A stretch of DNA of 64,000 bases from Circinella umbellata (Eukaryota; Mucoromycota; Mucoromycetes; Mucorales; Lichtheimiaceae), in contig JAIWNF010000014.1 in NCBI GenBank assembly GCA_025093555.1, positions 558,001-622,000 on the forward strand, read 5' to 3'. Under the pieces are notes generated by a model, which was given only the letters and a program-made list of their open reading frames with translations, did not search any database and was not told where the DNA came from. Shown here piece after piece: positions 38,152 through 50,400 of the stretch (position 1 is its first letter; every line of letters starts with the position of its first letter). The position numbers were made by a program, and so were the translations under genes.

Positions 38152-41101
38152 TCATTCATCTTCAGTACCAAAATAACGGTCTATATTGTTTTATCATTTT
38201 ATAATTAGACTCATCCTTTCCTAATTTATACATTTAGCTGTGAGTGTACTTACCACCAAAATTGCCGATACCCGGTTCAATATATAGCGTTTCCTTTGAT
38301 AGCACTGGATCCACCATGGATGTAACAATTTTGACGCGTGGAAATGCTTTAGCAATTACGTTCAAACCTACTGGAGCAGCAAGATAGACGGTAAAAATGA
38401 TGTTTTCCTGGAAGAAAAGACAGAGAATCAGAAGAAAATATTGAGCTTAATATCAAACAATATTCTATCACATTAAATGTCATTAATACATGTTTATATA
38501 CCTCTGGGACATCATGGTCTAATAATACACGGATTGCCATTAATCCAGCAGCACCTGTGCCAATCGTTGCATCCTAAAGAAATAAAAAAAAAACAAGTTT
38601 ATTTTACCACCTTAAATCAATTCATGGGATATTTGATTTCTAATTATACTTTCGTACCATCAACACGACTTGATGGTCCTTGACATCCGCAGGAAGTTTA
38701 CAATAATGAAGCTATTTCGAGAACCATGAGTTAATATAGCAATGTGCAAAGTAGAGTTTTGCTTTCAAAGTATCAATCTATCAGCATCAAAAAAAATATC
38801 AACCTGTGGTTCACCAGTGCTTGGATCTGTTTGAATCAAAAGCTTTCCAATTACGGCATCACTATGTACACGTCGTAAACCTGTCTCCATGGTTCCACCA
38901 GCGCGGAGGATAGAAACCCCACATAACTATTTATTTATTCTTTCAATTATATAATGTTCTTCTCCTAACCCAAGTCTATTTTTTTGAGAGTGGTTACCTT
39001 TTGTCGGAATACCATACCATGGTATTCTGCATTCACTGGCGTAGTTACAGTAGTATTTTCAAACGGTAATAGATTAAAGGCACTAGATGCAATATTCAAA
39101 AACGTATACGTATGCATTCTTAAATATATAGATGTAAAAGCTTTTCCATTAAAACAATAAAAGAAAAGACAAAATACTTACGCTTCGACAATAATTGTTG
39201 AAAGTCGTTCAGCATAAAAGACAAATTCATCTCTTGCTGTCTTTTTATCCCGTAAAATTGTATGCATTCCCTAATAGATAATATTCATAATGTTAGTTAG
39301 GGTATTGCTTTTTTTAACCAAATTAAATAATATAAATAAGCCAACCTTTATTTGATTCGTTTCAGGTAAAACTAATACATCCGGTGGTATACCATCCTCA
39401 ATTGGAATATTTGCAAGATCCCATCGAAAATGCAGGTTTCTTTCTGTCAACTCTCGCTGAATATGTTTGGTAATAAGATCAATTGCTACCACGTTTTCTA
39501 AACCTCGAGGAATAATCTAAATATAGGTAGATTTATATATCAGCACTGTTTATTCATTTCTGTCCCCACGCATTTTTTTGTTATCAATATTAAACTTACA
39601 ACGTCGGCATGCTTTACAGTAGGTTGAATATAATCATCAAAGGCCGGCTTGACAAACCGTGTGTATTGCTATAATCGACAAAAGAAATATTAAGAGTATT
39701 CAGTTCCGGCGATCAAATAAGTCATATCCCACATTTACATAAATAACATTCGGCCGATTTCATACTTGTAAAACACCTTCTAGATCTCGTCCTCTCTCAG
39801 CAATATCTCGTTGTACTAATTAAAAAAAGTAAATATGTTTAGTACGAACGAATCAAAGTTCCGTGTTATATATTACATTTTACTTACGTCTTCTTGCTAA
39901 CCGGATATCCGCATCAGTATCTACAAAGATCTGCCAGAAATTCGTTATTTAGATATTCCAAGAACTTGATAGTGTACGTTCCTGTTTGTTCCCCATTATC
40001 TATTTACCTTCAAATCCATCAAGTCCCGGATCTTTTTATCGTATAACCCATAAATGCCTTCAAAAATAATAACATTTGCGCCATAAATTGTAGTTGTTTT
40101 GTCGCTCCGGGCATGAAGAGAAAAGTCGTAAATTGGGATATTTACGGATTTTCTAAATAGGTAGCATACATAATCACCTTACATAATGAGTACAATTTGG
40201 CTTTTATTTCTTGTCATATAAGTTATAACCTTTGCATCTAAAAATCCAATCCAACTACGTACCCATGTTTAAGCTTGTAAATCGTTTCATATAACGCTTC
40301 ATAATCAAATGAAGTTGGATGGTCAAAGTTGAAGTTACTATGTTTACAAAATTAGTTGCTGTCATGACAAGTCTCCAAATCGCTATTTTTAATGTCTGTT
40401 GACAATATCTGGTCTTACTTTTCGTGTGCTCGTTTACTTTGTTCTGGTGATAACACATTGTAAAACGAATCCATGGAAACGATAACAACCCAAGGAACGT
40501 TTAAGTTTTTCAAAATGCGTCTTTTATTTAATTTTAAAACATATTAGTTTAGCTCGTTTCATACCACGTATTCTCAATGTTTATTTGAAGGGAACACAAG
40601 ATACTTACTCGGCAACACTTGTTTTCCCGCTAGCGCTTCCACCTAAAAGTTATAATATGTCAAAAAGTAGGTTAGAACTCGCAAATCTTTTTGATTTCTT
40701 TTCTTTTTCTATTCTTTTTACCTGCAACACCAATAACATAGCTCTTTGTAACAGTACCATCAGCACTTCACGAGTCGTGCGTGATGAAAGGTGATTAGAA
40801 AATAAGAACTAGCTCTCATGAAGCTAAACCATTTTTTTCATTTCGATTTATTCCACACACACACACACACACCCATGCGCAGTAGTAGAAGTGGATTGTC
40901 ATTTGTATGCCCTTTCTTTTAACTCGCACCAACCAAAAAAAAAAAAAAAAAAACTCTCACTTCATTACTTACTGATACCAGGGACTATAATAAAGCGCAT
41001 TTCAGAATTGCTTAGTATGAATAAAAAATATTATCGTTTATCAGAGTTATAAAGTACCTTCTTCCTGATGAATTAAGTCTTAAAATCTTTTTATCGCCCA
41101 T
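38152..41101 (-). CDS. URK1: Uridine-cytidine kinase / uracil phosphoribosyltransferase fusion (URK1/UCKL1 type)
   Basis: A pyrimidine salvage protein: uridine or cytidine phosphorylation by the N-terminal kinase, followed by a UPRT-like domain. Eighteen minus-strand exons: 41058-41101, 40973-40984, 40722-40765, 40609-40642, 40419-40520, 40263-40337, 40008-40152, 39888-39930, 39766-39815, 39600-39668, 39346-39516, 39182-39270, 38998-39118, 38804-38926, 38658-38711, 38502-38573, 38254-38407 and 38152-38180. They sum to 1431 nt, 476 residues plus TGA. The P-loop is GGSASGKTS (Lys about 40). [20 protein letters not shown] and [14 protein letters not shown] are kinase motifs. The UPRT part shows [33 protein letters not shown] and the end [17 protein letters not shown]. 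That end appears only if a last 29-nt exon is used. Exon 2 is 12 nt. Yeast Urk1 is 501 residues. It is the only intact host gene in the transposon island. Confidence 0.94.
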
Positions 41102-42640
41102 TACTGCTGATTAGAGAATTCAGGACCGTAGCTAAGGCTATTACTATAAAAGATCACACAAAAAAGAGAAAAAGATCAAACTTCTTCCCCGACGATGCAT
41201 TTTATAATCTGTGATAGGTGTGGCGTGGTGTCTTTACGCGTCATGCGTTTTCTCCCTTCTTCACTACACTTTACATAATGTTTCTATCAGTGATGAATAC
41301 AAATGTAATATTGCTGCTCTTTTTTTACTATCACATCATCAATTCAAAGACTGATATAAAGTTTGATTGATATTTACTACACTTTATTAACATTATTTGC
41401 TTATATATACGTACACAAAAAAAAATCGATATAGAAAAAATTGCCCACAAGATTATATTCGTGGGAAACATGTAATTGATAGGTGCCCTTCTGATTATCA
41501 GTAAACAATGGTCACGGGTTTCTTTTATAACCCTCACTAAATAATCCAGTAATAATCAAAAATTTTGATAGATTATTCATTTTTTATGAGATTAACAGTG
41601 TTATTATACAATATTACGCTTACCATGTTAAAAAATTCAAGTTATTGATATTGTGAACACATCAAATTATTCAATAGTCAAGCCGCAAAAAACTCGAAGC
41701 CAAACGTAAATTAATCCTTCTTCGGTCTAAATATTTGAGTAAGAGAAGAGAAAACTCACATGTAAACATTCAAAATTATCGTTAGTACCCCTGATGATAC
41801 TCTCCCATTAGTATACGTAGCGAATGAGTTAATATATAAGTTACACTATCAACAGCATAATTTATTATCTATCGTTTTCGCTCTTTTTGCCTTTCCCATC
41901 AAAACATGGATTTGGTCTTACGATAGTTTTCAATTATTTATATTTATCGATGCATTTACTGGCAACAAGTCATAAATAAATAAATCTCATAATTTATCTA
42001 CTGGTCCGTATTGTCGTAGTAGTTTGTACGTACTAAAATACATCGTATATATTTTGAATAAAATCGTAACTACTTCTGAAGCAAAATATATACGTACTAT
42101 ATTCAGCTATATATTATATGACATTATTGCTACTATATGCCATTAGTAGCATATGTGGTATATTACTATAAATAAACCTGAGAATACTAGCTATGCTGCT
42201 TATACGTAGAATATTATAACTCTGTGCTTTTTTCAAAAATTAAATATAAATACGTCACTTACTGTTTGGGTAGCTTCATGCGAATGAGTGCTATGGTTTA
42301 TTGCCCTGAAACTCATAAATTCCATAATTTGTAGAAATCACACATATATAAATGGAAATTGTTTCTTTTCGCCAAATGCATGGTATCGACATGTTTTATT
42401 TTTTAAATTAATATGATAGATCTCATTCTGTGTTGAGTATTTTATCGTGACACAACTGTGTCACCATGGATCAGTATCATTAATCATATTATCTATATAA
42501 CAATATAATATCAACCCACTCATGCTATTCTGGTGCATATACCTTGATATTCACTTCCTCATATTCACAAATACGTTGAAAGTATATGCTTCATTAATGA
42601 ACACACACTGACTTTAGTTTCTTGCTCTTGCCAGTTCACA
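41102..42640. other. AT-rich stretch upstream of URK1, no gene seen
   Basis: 1.5 kb rich in TATA-like runs. It carries the URK1 promoter just above 41,101. A perfect dimeric or coding structure was not found. Short ORFs are hydrophobic artefacts of composition. Confidence 0.55.
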
Positions 42641-42654
42641 AAATGGCACTATAA

Positions 42655-42860
42655 AAAAAATCCTGTAAAATCCTGTAAAATCCTGTGAAATCCTGTAAAA
42701 ATCCCGTGCGCTATTCTTAATTTGGAAATAGGACTACAAAAATCCTGTGCATCTTGTAAAATCCTGTGAAATCACGTAAAAATCCTGTGGACTGTACCTA
42801 TTTAAAAATTGGGTAAATACTGTAAAATTCCGTAAAGTCATGTAAAATCATATATGGTTT
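42655..42860. repeat. Degenerate AAATCCTGT short tandem/interspersed repeat
   Basis: AAATCCTGTA/G recurs about 15 times in variants (AAATCCTGTA, AAATCCTGTG, AAATCCCGTG, AAATCACGTA, AAATTCCGTA). Spacing is 9-12 bp in two blocks separated by a short unique segment. The unit drifts toward the right edge. Origin unknown; it lies about 460 bp from the Crypton remnant. Confidence 0.8.
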
Positions 42861-43329
42861 ACTTGTAACATATTTATTTAAAAAAAATAGTTCAATTGGC
42901 ATTTGTATCAGGAAAATTAATATAATACGTAAGTGTAAAAGGTTATAGGTACCAACCAAAAGTAAAAGTAATGGGGCGAATTAGAAGGATAAAAATATGT
43001 AAAATACTGTTTGAGACTATAATGTTAATTGAGTTATTGAACTTGCGTTTAAGCTTATGAACGATGTATAATAAAAGAAGTATTGTCAAATTTAAGCTTT
43101 TAAGCTATGAATGAAATGAAAAATATAAAAAACGCGGAAGAAAAAGAAAAAGATGTTTGAAGAGATAAAATATAGAGAGATATGAAAATGGTAATAAAAA
43201 AAGAAGCTGTATGAATCAATAAAATGAATATTAGCAATGATAATTCGATAGGAAATTTAATGGTTTTGTCTGGTTTGTTTTCTTTACAGTAAACCAACGT
43301 CACCGACTACAATAGTTTTAGGTACCATT

Positions 43330-44252
43330 TTTGGGTAGATGTAATAAGTACGATGAGTTACATTGTCAGTTATCGATGCAGTATACTATCCATTGTCCGA
43401 ACGCTGTCTCCAAACATCAACCCAAGGAAAAACCTTTCGACATAATTCAGGTGGGGGGGGGGATCACAGCTGCACGAGATAGATAAAATTGGTCTGCTTC
43501 TGCCGTAAAACCCGCCAAAGTTCGTAATGCTTCTCTTGGTACATTGGTTAAATATTTCTTGGATAATGCATTACTATCCCATCTGCCCAATCGTGAATAG
43601 ATAATTCGCTTGTTCCTAACTGTTCTGCCATACGTGCTCCTGATCCACGCATTGCATGTGTTTTTGCCTTTGAATTTAATCCAATTTCTTTGAACGCAGA
43701 AGATACGGCATCAAGGTGTTGAGAATAAGACAGTTTAACCGTCGGGTCTGCAGACTTGATTAGCTTGAGCCGATACCAATCCTTGTTTTGGTTCAAACTA
43801 GGAAACGTTTCGCCTTGGATGTGCCAACGATGGAACAAATAAAAAGAAAGGGCCATTTGAGGGCATATCTCCACATTCCGGTTTCGGATACATGCAGCAA
43901 ATTCCACACGGCCTTCCTGATTTGTTTTCCCTTGTAACAGAACCATAACCAATGCATAGCATTCAGTTACACCTTCACGTTCGAGCAGCATTGATTGCAA
44001 ATCAGCAAAAAATTCCATCATATGGATGCTCTCACCACGTAACAGACCAAAGTGTTGTAACAAAAAGGCAGTACAGTTTCTTAGGCCTTCCTGGGTGTTC
44101 TTGCCAAAATAATAATCAACAACATTCTTCATCTCAGCAGTTGTTGAGTATCCAACCGTCACGGTGCCTGCCCCTCTATCCTCCATTTGATCGCGTTTAC
44201 GGGTTGTATCTTCTTGTCTTAGTCGGTTAAATGCTTTTATCTTTTCAACCAA
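43330..44252 (-). pseudogene. Crypton-type tyrosine recombinase remnant with GCR1_C-like tail
   Basis: Cryptons are fungal DNA transposons that move by a tyrosine recombinase (YR). The main frame (43548-44252) shows LLRGESIHMMEF (first Arg), CYALVMVLLQGKTNQEG, PQMALSFYLFHRW and the box II motif THAMRGSGARMAEQLG (His-x-x-Arg). After a frame shift in GATTGGGCAGATGG the other frame continues RWDSNALSKKYLTNVPREAL (candidate catalytic Tyr) and LRTLAGFTAEADQFYLSRA. After a second shift in a C-run near 43,451-43,460 it reads PELCRKVFPWVDVWRQR, which resembles the GCR1_C domain that accompanies fungal Cryptons. The two shifts show it is dead. The N-terminal DNA-binding part is missing or unrecognised. 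Confidence 0.78.
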
Positions 44253-45281
44253 AAAAAGATGAATTAAGCTGATGCCGTCTTGCTCTGGAGATTGTTAAAT
44301 TGGTGATTGATTTTGGGAAGCGGCGGGCATCACAATAAAAAAATGAGATATATATGTGAGTAATAGACTAAAATGGATAACAAGAATAGGTCTTGTATGA
44401 ATCTTTCATGCACTTTATGACTATTAAATAAATAGTAAAGATTATACTTCTGGATTGATGTAATTCTTTAAATATGCTTTTAGTTGAGGTGTGCGATAAA
44501 ATAGATAATTTAAGTTCAATAATAAAAATAAACGACGTGTCCTTTGAAACACGATTTATCTCGAAAGTAAAATGATGATTACGAGTATGTGTATAAGCTG
44601 GACTATTTATATAAGTTTCCCAGCATAATAAATAGCTTTTGGTATGTAATTGGAAGAATGTATCTTGGAGAATTTTAATTTAAGATATGATAACAGCCTT
44701 GTTATTAAGAGGTTCTTTTCGGCTCTATCAGGAGTAGATCCCTTAAGATTTCGGATATTTTTACATTCTTAATTCTGTGACACTACATTAGTATACTTCC
44801 TACGATATTCCTTGAGTACGAATATTATTGTAAGTTATTATTAAATGATTTATTTGATGAAAAAATGAATTTCGTAATATTTGAGTATGGTCTTCATGAC
44901 ATGAATAATTTATCCGTGTTATCATGTATACGATTTGTTACGATTATCATTATTGATTAGAAGCAGGAAGTCGTGGCTACGTAGTACATAGAAATGTTAA
45001 ACAGCACAGCACAAAGCTTCAATCATTTTCTTTAATTTTCGTTATCATCCTGTGTTCCTTTTTTTTTTTTTTGCTTCTTTATTAATCATAATTATAAAAA
45101 TCAAAAATTATATCTCTATTTACTCTATATAATATATTTTTTTTCTCAACGTATATATCATGAACCTCATAAAGTCTGTTTGTTATATATACAGTAACAT
45201 AGCACTTTTTTGATATAATAATTAATGTAGGTAAATGTTTTTTTTATCAACATTTAGTTTCAACATAATTGTTAAAAAAAA
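44253..45281. other. AT-rich stretch between Crypton remnant and foldback element
   Basis: About 1 kb with no coding signal. It may contain the missing 5' part of the Crypton, but nothing in it can be recognised. Confidence 0.5.
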
Positions 45282-45557
45282 GAGAATTACTACATGGGCT
45301 ACAAAAATTCAAAGTCAGACTACATGGGCTACAAAAATCATAAGGTATGTTAGTAACTTGTAGTAGCCCATCTCGTCTGCTTGCCATATATAGATCCTGT
45401 AGCCCATCTCGTCTAATTTTTTGTAGCCCACCTCGTCTAATTTTTTGTAGCCCACCTCGTCTAATCTTTTTTATCATCCACTTCTCGACCCTTTTTTGTC
45501 ACTTTTTCTGCATTAATATTATTGAAAAAGGTTACAATTATAAGATAGATTGTATTT

Positions 45558-45558
45558 G

Positions 45559-45602
<44 letters not shown>
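45558..45602. repeat. Trinucleotide (TAA)n microsatellite
   Basis: About 14 tandem ATA/TAA units inside the foldback element, followed by related TGATAA units near 45,625-45,645. Confidence 0.9.
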
Positions 45603-45604
<2 letters not shown>

Positions 45605-46243
45605 TACGTAAATAAAAATACTAATGATAATGATAATGATAATATTGAAGCGTTTATAGTTATTACAAAGAGCTTCGTTATATAAAATGGTATGAATTAC
45701 ATATGTCAAGAAAATAGCATAAAGGTTATAATAAATCAAATAATTATGGATAATGCTTATGTGGGAGTTCTAATATTCAGGAATTTTACGTCTGAATCCA
45801 TGAAAAGGAAAGGGAAATCATCTAAAGATTGATTTATGAAAGATATTTTATTAAAAGTAAAAATAGAACTGAAGAAATGGGTTTGGTGGTAAAGAAATGG
45901 TGGGATTTATATTGATTAGCAATGCTAAAAATATTCAATAGCTTTTGTGGAAAGATGCAAAAGCAAAGTACAGTCAAATTATGGTCATCAGAACATGTGA
46001 TAATAAAAGAAAACAATAATATTGTGTATAATAATAATGATGATAATAATAATGATGATAATAATAAACACTAATAATACTACTGATAGTGTTATTGTGT
46101 ATGAAGAGAAGAGAAAAAAAAAGGGTTACCTTTAGGAAAGTCACAATGTATTATAAAATAAAGATATAAATAAAATTCAGAAAAGAAAGAAAGAGGGAAC
46201 AGAGATAAATAATTGATATAGATTATGGTGATCATTACACTAT

Positions 46244-46516
46244 TTAATAATCGTAGCCTTCTTCTACAGGATTTGGATAGACATGTACACCATATTCATG
46301 ACTGCTCATCAAAATGTTGAGTGCATTCTTACATGATGGGATGCTTAAATCTTCTTAATTTAAAAGAATGCTGCACTCCGGTACAAGGATGGTCTGGATA
46401 AATGTTAATTCATCCAATGGGTGCGTATCGCTTCTTGTAATCCTTGACTTATGGACGAGCTCATGTTGTAAAGCACTTACTATGATTGCTTTGCCTCTTA
46501 CGCCATAATAGCCGCT
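46244..46516 (-). pseudogene. RTC4-like domain fragment (captured last exon?)
   Basis: Reading the minus strand from a good acceptor (TATTATAG, then SGYYG) gives 90 residues with one internal stop: SGYYGVRGKAIIVSAL, LDELTFIQTILVPECSILLN, TAA at 46355-46357, then EDLSIPSCKNALNILMSSHE, YGVHVYPNPVEEGYDY and TAA. The spacing GYYG-RG, F-Q-VLVPE--I-LI-EDL and A--IM--S--YG---YP resembles the RTC4-like C-terminal domain found in many fungal regulators. It is enclosed by the inverted arms of the foldback element, so it looks like a host gene exon carried inside a mobile element. The family match is from memory of the pattern. Confidence 0.55.
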
Positions 46517-47282
46517 CTATAATATTAGACCGGTAGTATACTATTAGTATATTTATATCCATAAATCAAGAAAGAAAACAAACAGTTAATAGTAATACGT
46601 ATTGTTGCGACTTTGACAATGACAATGACAATTTAATAATTGTGATCATAATGGTATAATTGTTATCATCATGCATATGAATAATGATGCTAATATTGCT
46701 GCGTGATTTAGCAATAATTGTAATTATAATACATACAAATTATGATGTTAATATTGCTACACACACCTTGACAATACTGATCAATATATGGTATAATAAG
46801 TACCAAGCAGAAATCAATGCGCATTACAAGAAGTATGAAAAATAAAATTGTCAAAAAGGGAAAAGGTAGCACGCACAAAGTAATTTTACTATACACTTAG
46901 GGAAGAGAATAATATAATAAAGTGTAGTTATAGCGTAAAAACATAGTAACAACAATGAAATTAATTATCTTAAAAATTTTATTTTGAAAATTATCAACTA
47001 TATGATATAAAAAAAAATTAGACGAGGTGGGCTACAAAAAATTAGAAGACGAGATGGGCTACAGGATCTATATATGGCAAGCAGACGAGATGGGCTACAA
47101 GTTACTAACATACCTTATGATTTTTGTAGCCCATGTGGTCTGACTTTGAAGTTTTGTAGCCCATGTAGTAATTCTCAAAAAAAACACCCCCCAACAGTTT
47201 ACGTTTTTTCCCGGAAACATAATCTTAGTAAAAGGCAATACATTTTTCCATTTTAAATTCCGATATGAAAAATAATATGGTT

Positions 47283-47370
47283 ATTTTTTGACAACATTTT
47301 TTTTTTGACAGCATTTTTTTTTTGACAGCATTTTTTTTTTGACAGCATTTTTTTTTGACAATTTTTTTTT
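47283..47370. repeat. Tandem repeat of ~19 bp, TTTTTTTTTTGACAGCA type
   Basis: Five successive units: a T-run followed by GACAACA or GACAGCA, with the T-run length slowly changing. It sits between the foldback element and the MULE transposase stop codon and may be a subterminal array of the MULE. Confidence 0.8.
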
Positions 47371-47496
47371 ATAAAAAAAAGGGATCAAGTGATGTAAATG
47401 TAGATAAAAACGAAAAACGGATAGCACGAAGGATAATATAAACTAATGGAATAAATGTAATTGTAAATATGTAAATAAAAGAGATATGAATTGCTT

Positions 47497-50400
47497 TTAA
47501 AGATAGCGTGTAAAAGGATGATCATCTTCCCAAGTTCTATCACGGGTTCGTCGATTTCTGTACGCATTAACAACATCAAAATAGTTGTTAACATGGTGAT
47601 CACGAGCACGGGAAGTATCAAAGAATTGTTGTTGTTGTTGAGACTGTAATATATTACGATAACTGTTGTATTCAGCATCAAGTTCTCTTCGTAACCGTGC
47701 AATGCGCGCTTCAGCATCGACTTGCGCTTGCCACTCATCCCTTACTTCTGCTTCTATTTCTTCATCATTATTTTCTACTACTGCTGCTTCAAGTTCTTCT
47801 TCCGCTTCTTCTTCAGAATCGCTAATATTAATAATAGTAGGTAAAGTTGGTGTTGGTAATGCTGCTGATGCTTGAGGTTGAAGTTGGGATTGTGGAATGA
47901 TAATTGGTTGCTGTGGTGAATTAGGAGTAATTGGTGATGTTTGTTGAGGTACGGGTGCAGTATTAGGAGCTGCTAGTCCATAAAAAAGATACGAAATGTT
48001 CTATACCCGCAGACATAAGATACATTTAGTTCTATATATTAGTACTAACACAAATAAATGATCATTATGTATATATACAAAACATACCAGCAGAATTTGG
48101 ACATATGGTGCAGTAGATTGGCGACATATAAAATAGTCATGTGCACCAAATACAACACGCAGGGAAGGATGGCTATCACGATAGCGAGAAATTAAATGTT
48201 TGCAAAGCATAAAACGACTTTTAGCATAAGAAGGGCAGCTGCACTTCCAATTCGCGATTGACGGCAAGTATAACTCCTCTGCATTAGTATTTTCTGATCG
48301 GTTACGCCTACTATTAGATCCAGGTTCACCACGACCAGTTTTTGTATGCCATTCACGAACAAATTCTAGTTCCTAGTCTAGCTTTTGCATACGATTTACG
48401 ATTTTTATTGAAAATGTATGATGGATAGTAACTATCTGCTTCTGGATAATAATCCACACCAGATAGTCCAAACGTGGTCGAATGCTATTGACAAGAAAAA
48501 CTCTTTTAAGAATTCGCCATTGCGATTCGATCATCATTGTTGTTTTGCCAATGGGAATAGCATCTCGGGAACTACGTGCCCATCTCTTGCACCATGACAC
48601 TTTATACCATCTGTTGTACAGATAGGCCCAAGCATCACGAAGGTTATGATCCTTACAAAAATTGTACGCCTCTCTGGCACAATGGGTATGAATATCATAT
48701 GGAGTTGAGTACACTACCGTATTTAGATTCACAATCAATTATTAATTTTTTTTTGGGTTACTGTATATTAATTATTAATTGAATATATTTGCTCGTATAT
48801 CTTTATGTTCTTTAAATTACCTCCTCCAACTGGTATATTACTATGCATGTCATAATGTCTTCGCATCATTGCCACTATTATTTCGCGATGATCAGCACGT
48901 TCACATCTTCCGCCTTCTCGATTTTCTGTCGGTTGAAATGAACGTTCTACGAAGGTGAAACGCCGCATAGCTTCTTCAACATCATCCTGCGGATCCTCCA
49001 ACTTATTCTTTGCCAACTGCAATTTCACAGCACGCATCAAATGCCATAAGCATAAACGTACAGCTTCTTCACCAAACACGTTCGCAATGGCATTTATCTG
49101 CCCCTCATCTTTATCTGTAAACATAAATCCCACTGAGCGCAGACCTCTTTCATGCAATTTAGTGAAAAATTGAGATATGAGATTAGATCAAGTGGATAAT
49201 TGCTCATTAGTGGGATTAACAGCAGGAGGAGTCGATGGTACATCTGCTGTTGTTGGTGTAGTAGTGGTTGTCGTGTTTGTTGTAGTAGCGGTAGCGGTAA
49301 TGGTAGTGGTGGTAGTCGATCTGGTGACGGGTGTATTGATGGGGTTCATCTTTAGCGAGAAATATGCGATTGGGAATCCTATTCCATTTACTGTTGCAAC
49401 AACTGCAAAAAGCTCATGACCTGTACGGTTTGTTTTATATGTTGAATCAACATGAAACTCTTCAACATCCCCCAATGTAGTTATTGATGCAAACAAAGGC
49501 ATGACGAAGCCCAAAGCAGAATAGTTTGACGTGATTGTCTGACTATCTGTTTTATTTATTCATTTATTTATTCGTTTATTTTCTTAATAAGTTACTATCT
49601 AGTTTGTGATCTCGACAACTACACCCTTCAATCATGTATCATGTTCGAAAATGCCTGTACACTAAAATCCCTATTCCAAAATTAACTTACCATTATAACG
49701 CCATGATCCACAGCTCTGTCCAAAAGCATACAGCAGAAATAAACTGATCATGGTGAAGTCTATATTGATCCTCAAATGAGCGATTCCACCAATAATAGAC
49801 CTGTGATTGTTGGATTCGACCCAACACACCGGGAAATCTTTCTAGTATGTCGTGATACAAGTCTTGGGCATCCATCCTGGCACAGTTTTGTTGGATATAG
49901 ATTCTTATGTTTTCATCTACTGTGTTGTCAATTATAACAGGAGCAGCACGGTGTCCCGTTGAGTGCTCAATATTTATGTGGATGTATTCAAAGCGTCTCT
50001 CGATTAATCCTCGGATGAAGCCACCACAGTTGTATGTTTCCATCCGTGTGCGAATTCTTTTGCGACGATCATCCAAGACTTGTTGCTGCGTGTCAGCGTC
50101 TTGAGAGCAGTGGCATACAAGTGAATTACCGTACTTCAACCGAGTGTCGCTTGTAAAATTTTGATAGTAATGGTATCCATCACGTTCCTGAACGCGTGTG
50201 CGGATGTGTGTTAACAGTTCCTAATCATCCATGGCTCGCATGCTGTCATCAAAACTGAAATACGCATCAACCGAGTAACTAATTGATCCGTCGTCTCTAG
50301 TAACCACTCTGTTGCCGTCCATTTCCATGCCTTCATCGTCGTCATAGCGAGAAGGAATTAACTCAATTGCTTCGCTCATAGTAATAAGCAATTCAACCGG

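Larger units (their letters stand above)
45282..47176. mobile_element. Foldback-type element with ~190-bp inverted arms, carrying an RTC4-like exon
   Basis: The left arm (about 45282-45475) and right arm (about 47011-47176) are near-perfect inverted repeats beginning GAGAATTACTACATGGGCTA. Each arm contains several copies of GTAGCCCAYCTCGTCTAATT in the left orientation and the matching complement on the right. Runs of eight A abut both ends (45274-45281, 47177-47184), consistent with an 8-bp duplication but also explicable by chance in this AT-rich DNA. The interior holds a TAA/ATA microsatellite near 45,558-45,600, AT-rich filler, and the coding fragment at 46244-46516. No transposase is present. 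Confidence 0.75.

Noticed and set aside
38232..38253. Ending URK1 at the in-frame TAA after [10 protein letters not shown]
   Set aside because: The donor GTAAGT there joins a downstream 29-nt exon that yields the conserved UPRT end GNFGDRYFGTE; read-through is the retained intron.
49188..49514. Thr-rich low-complexity run as a separate gene
   Set aside because: It lies inside the MULE exon between the DSTYKTN and FTDKD motifs and is an in-frame expansion, not an independent gene.
48373..50223. Reassigned TAG/TGA codons (readthrough or altered genetic code) in the MULE
   Set aside because: Intact host genes in the same window end with TAA, TAG and TGA at the expected family C-termini (CBS, kinase and DnaJ with TAG, URK1 with TGA), so the stops are real lesions.
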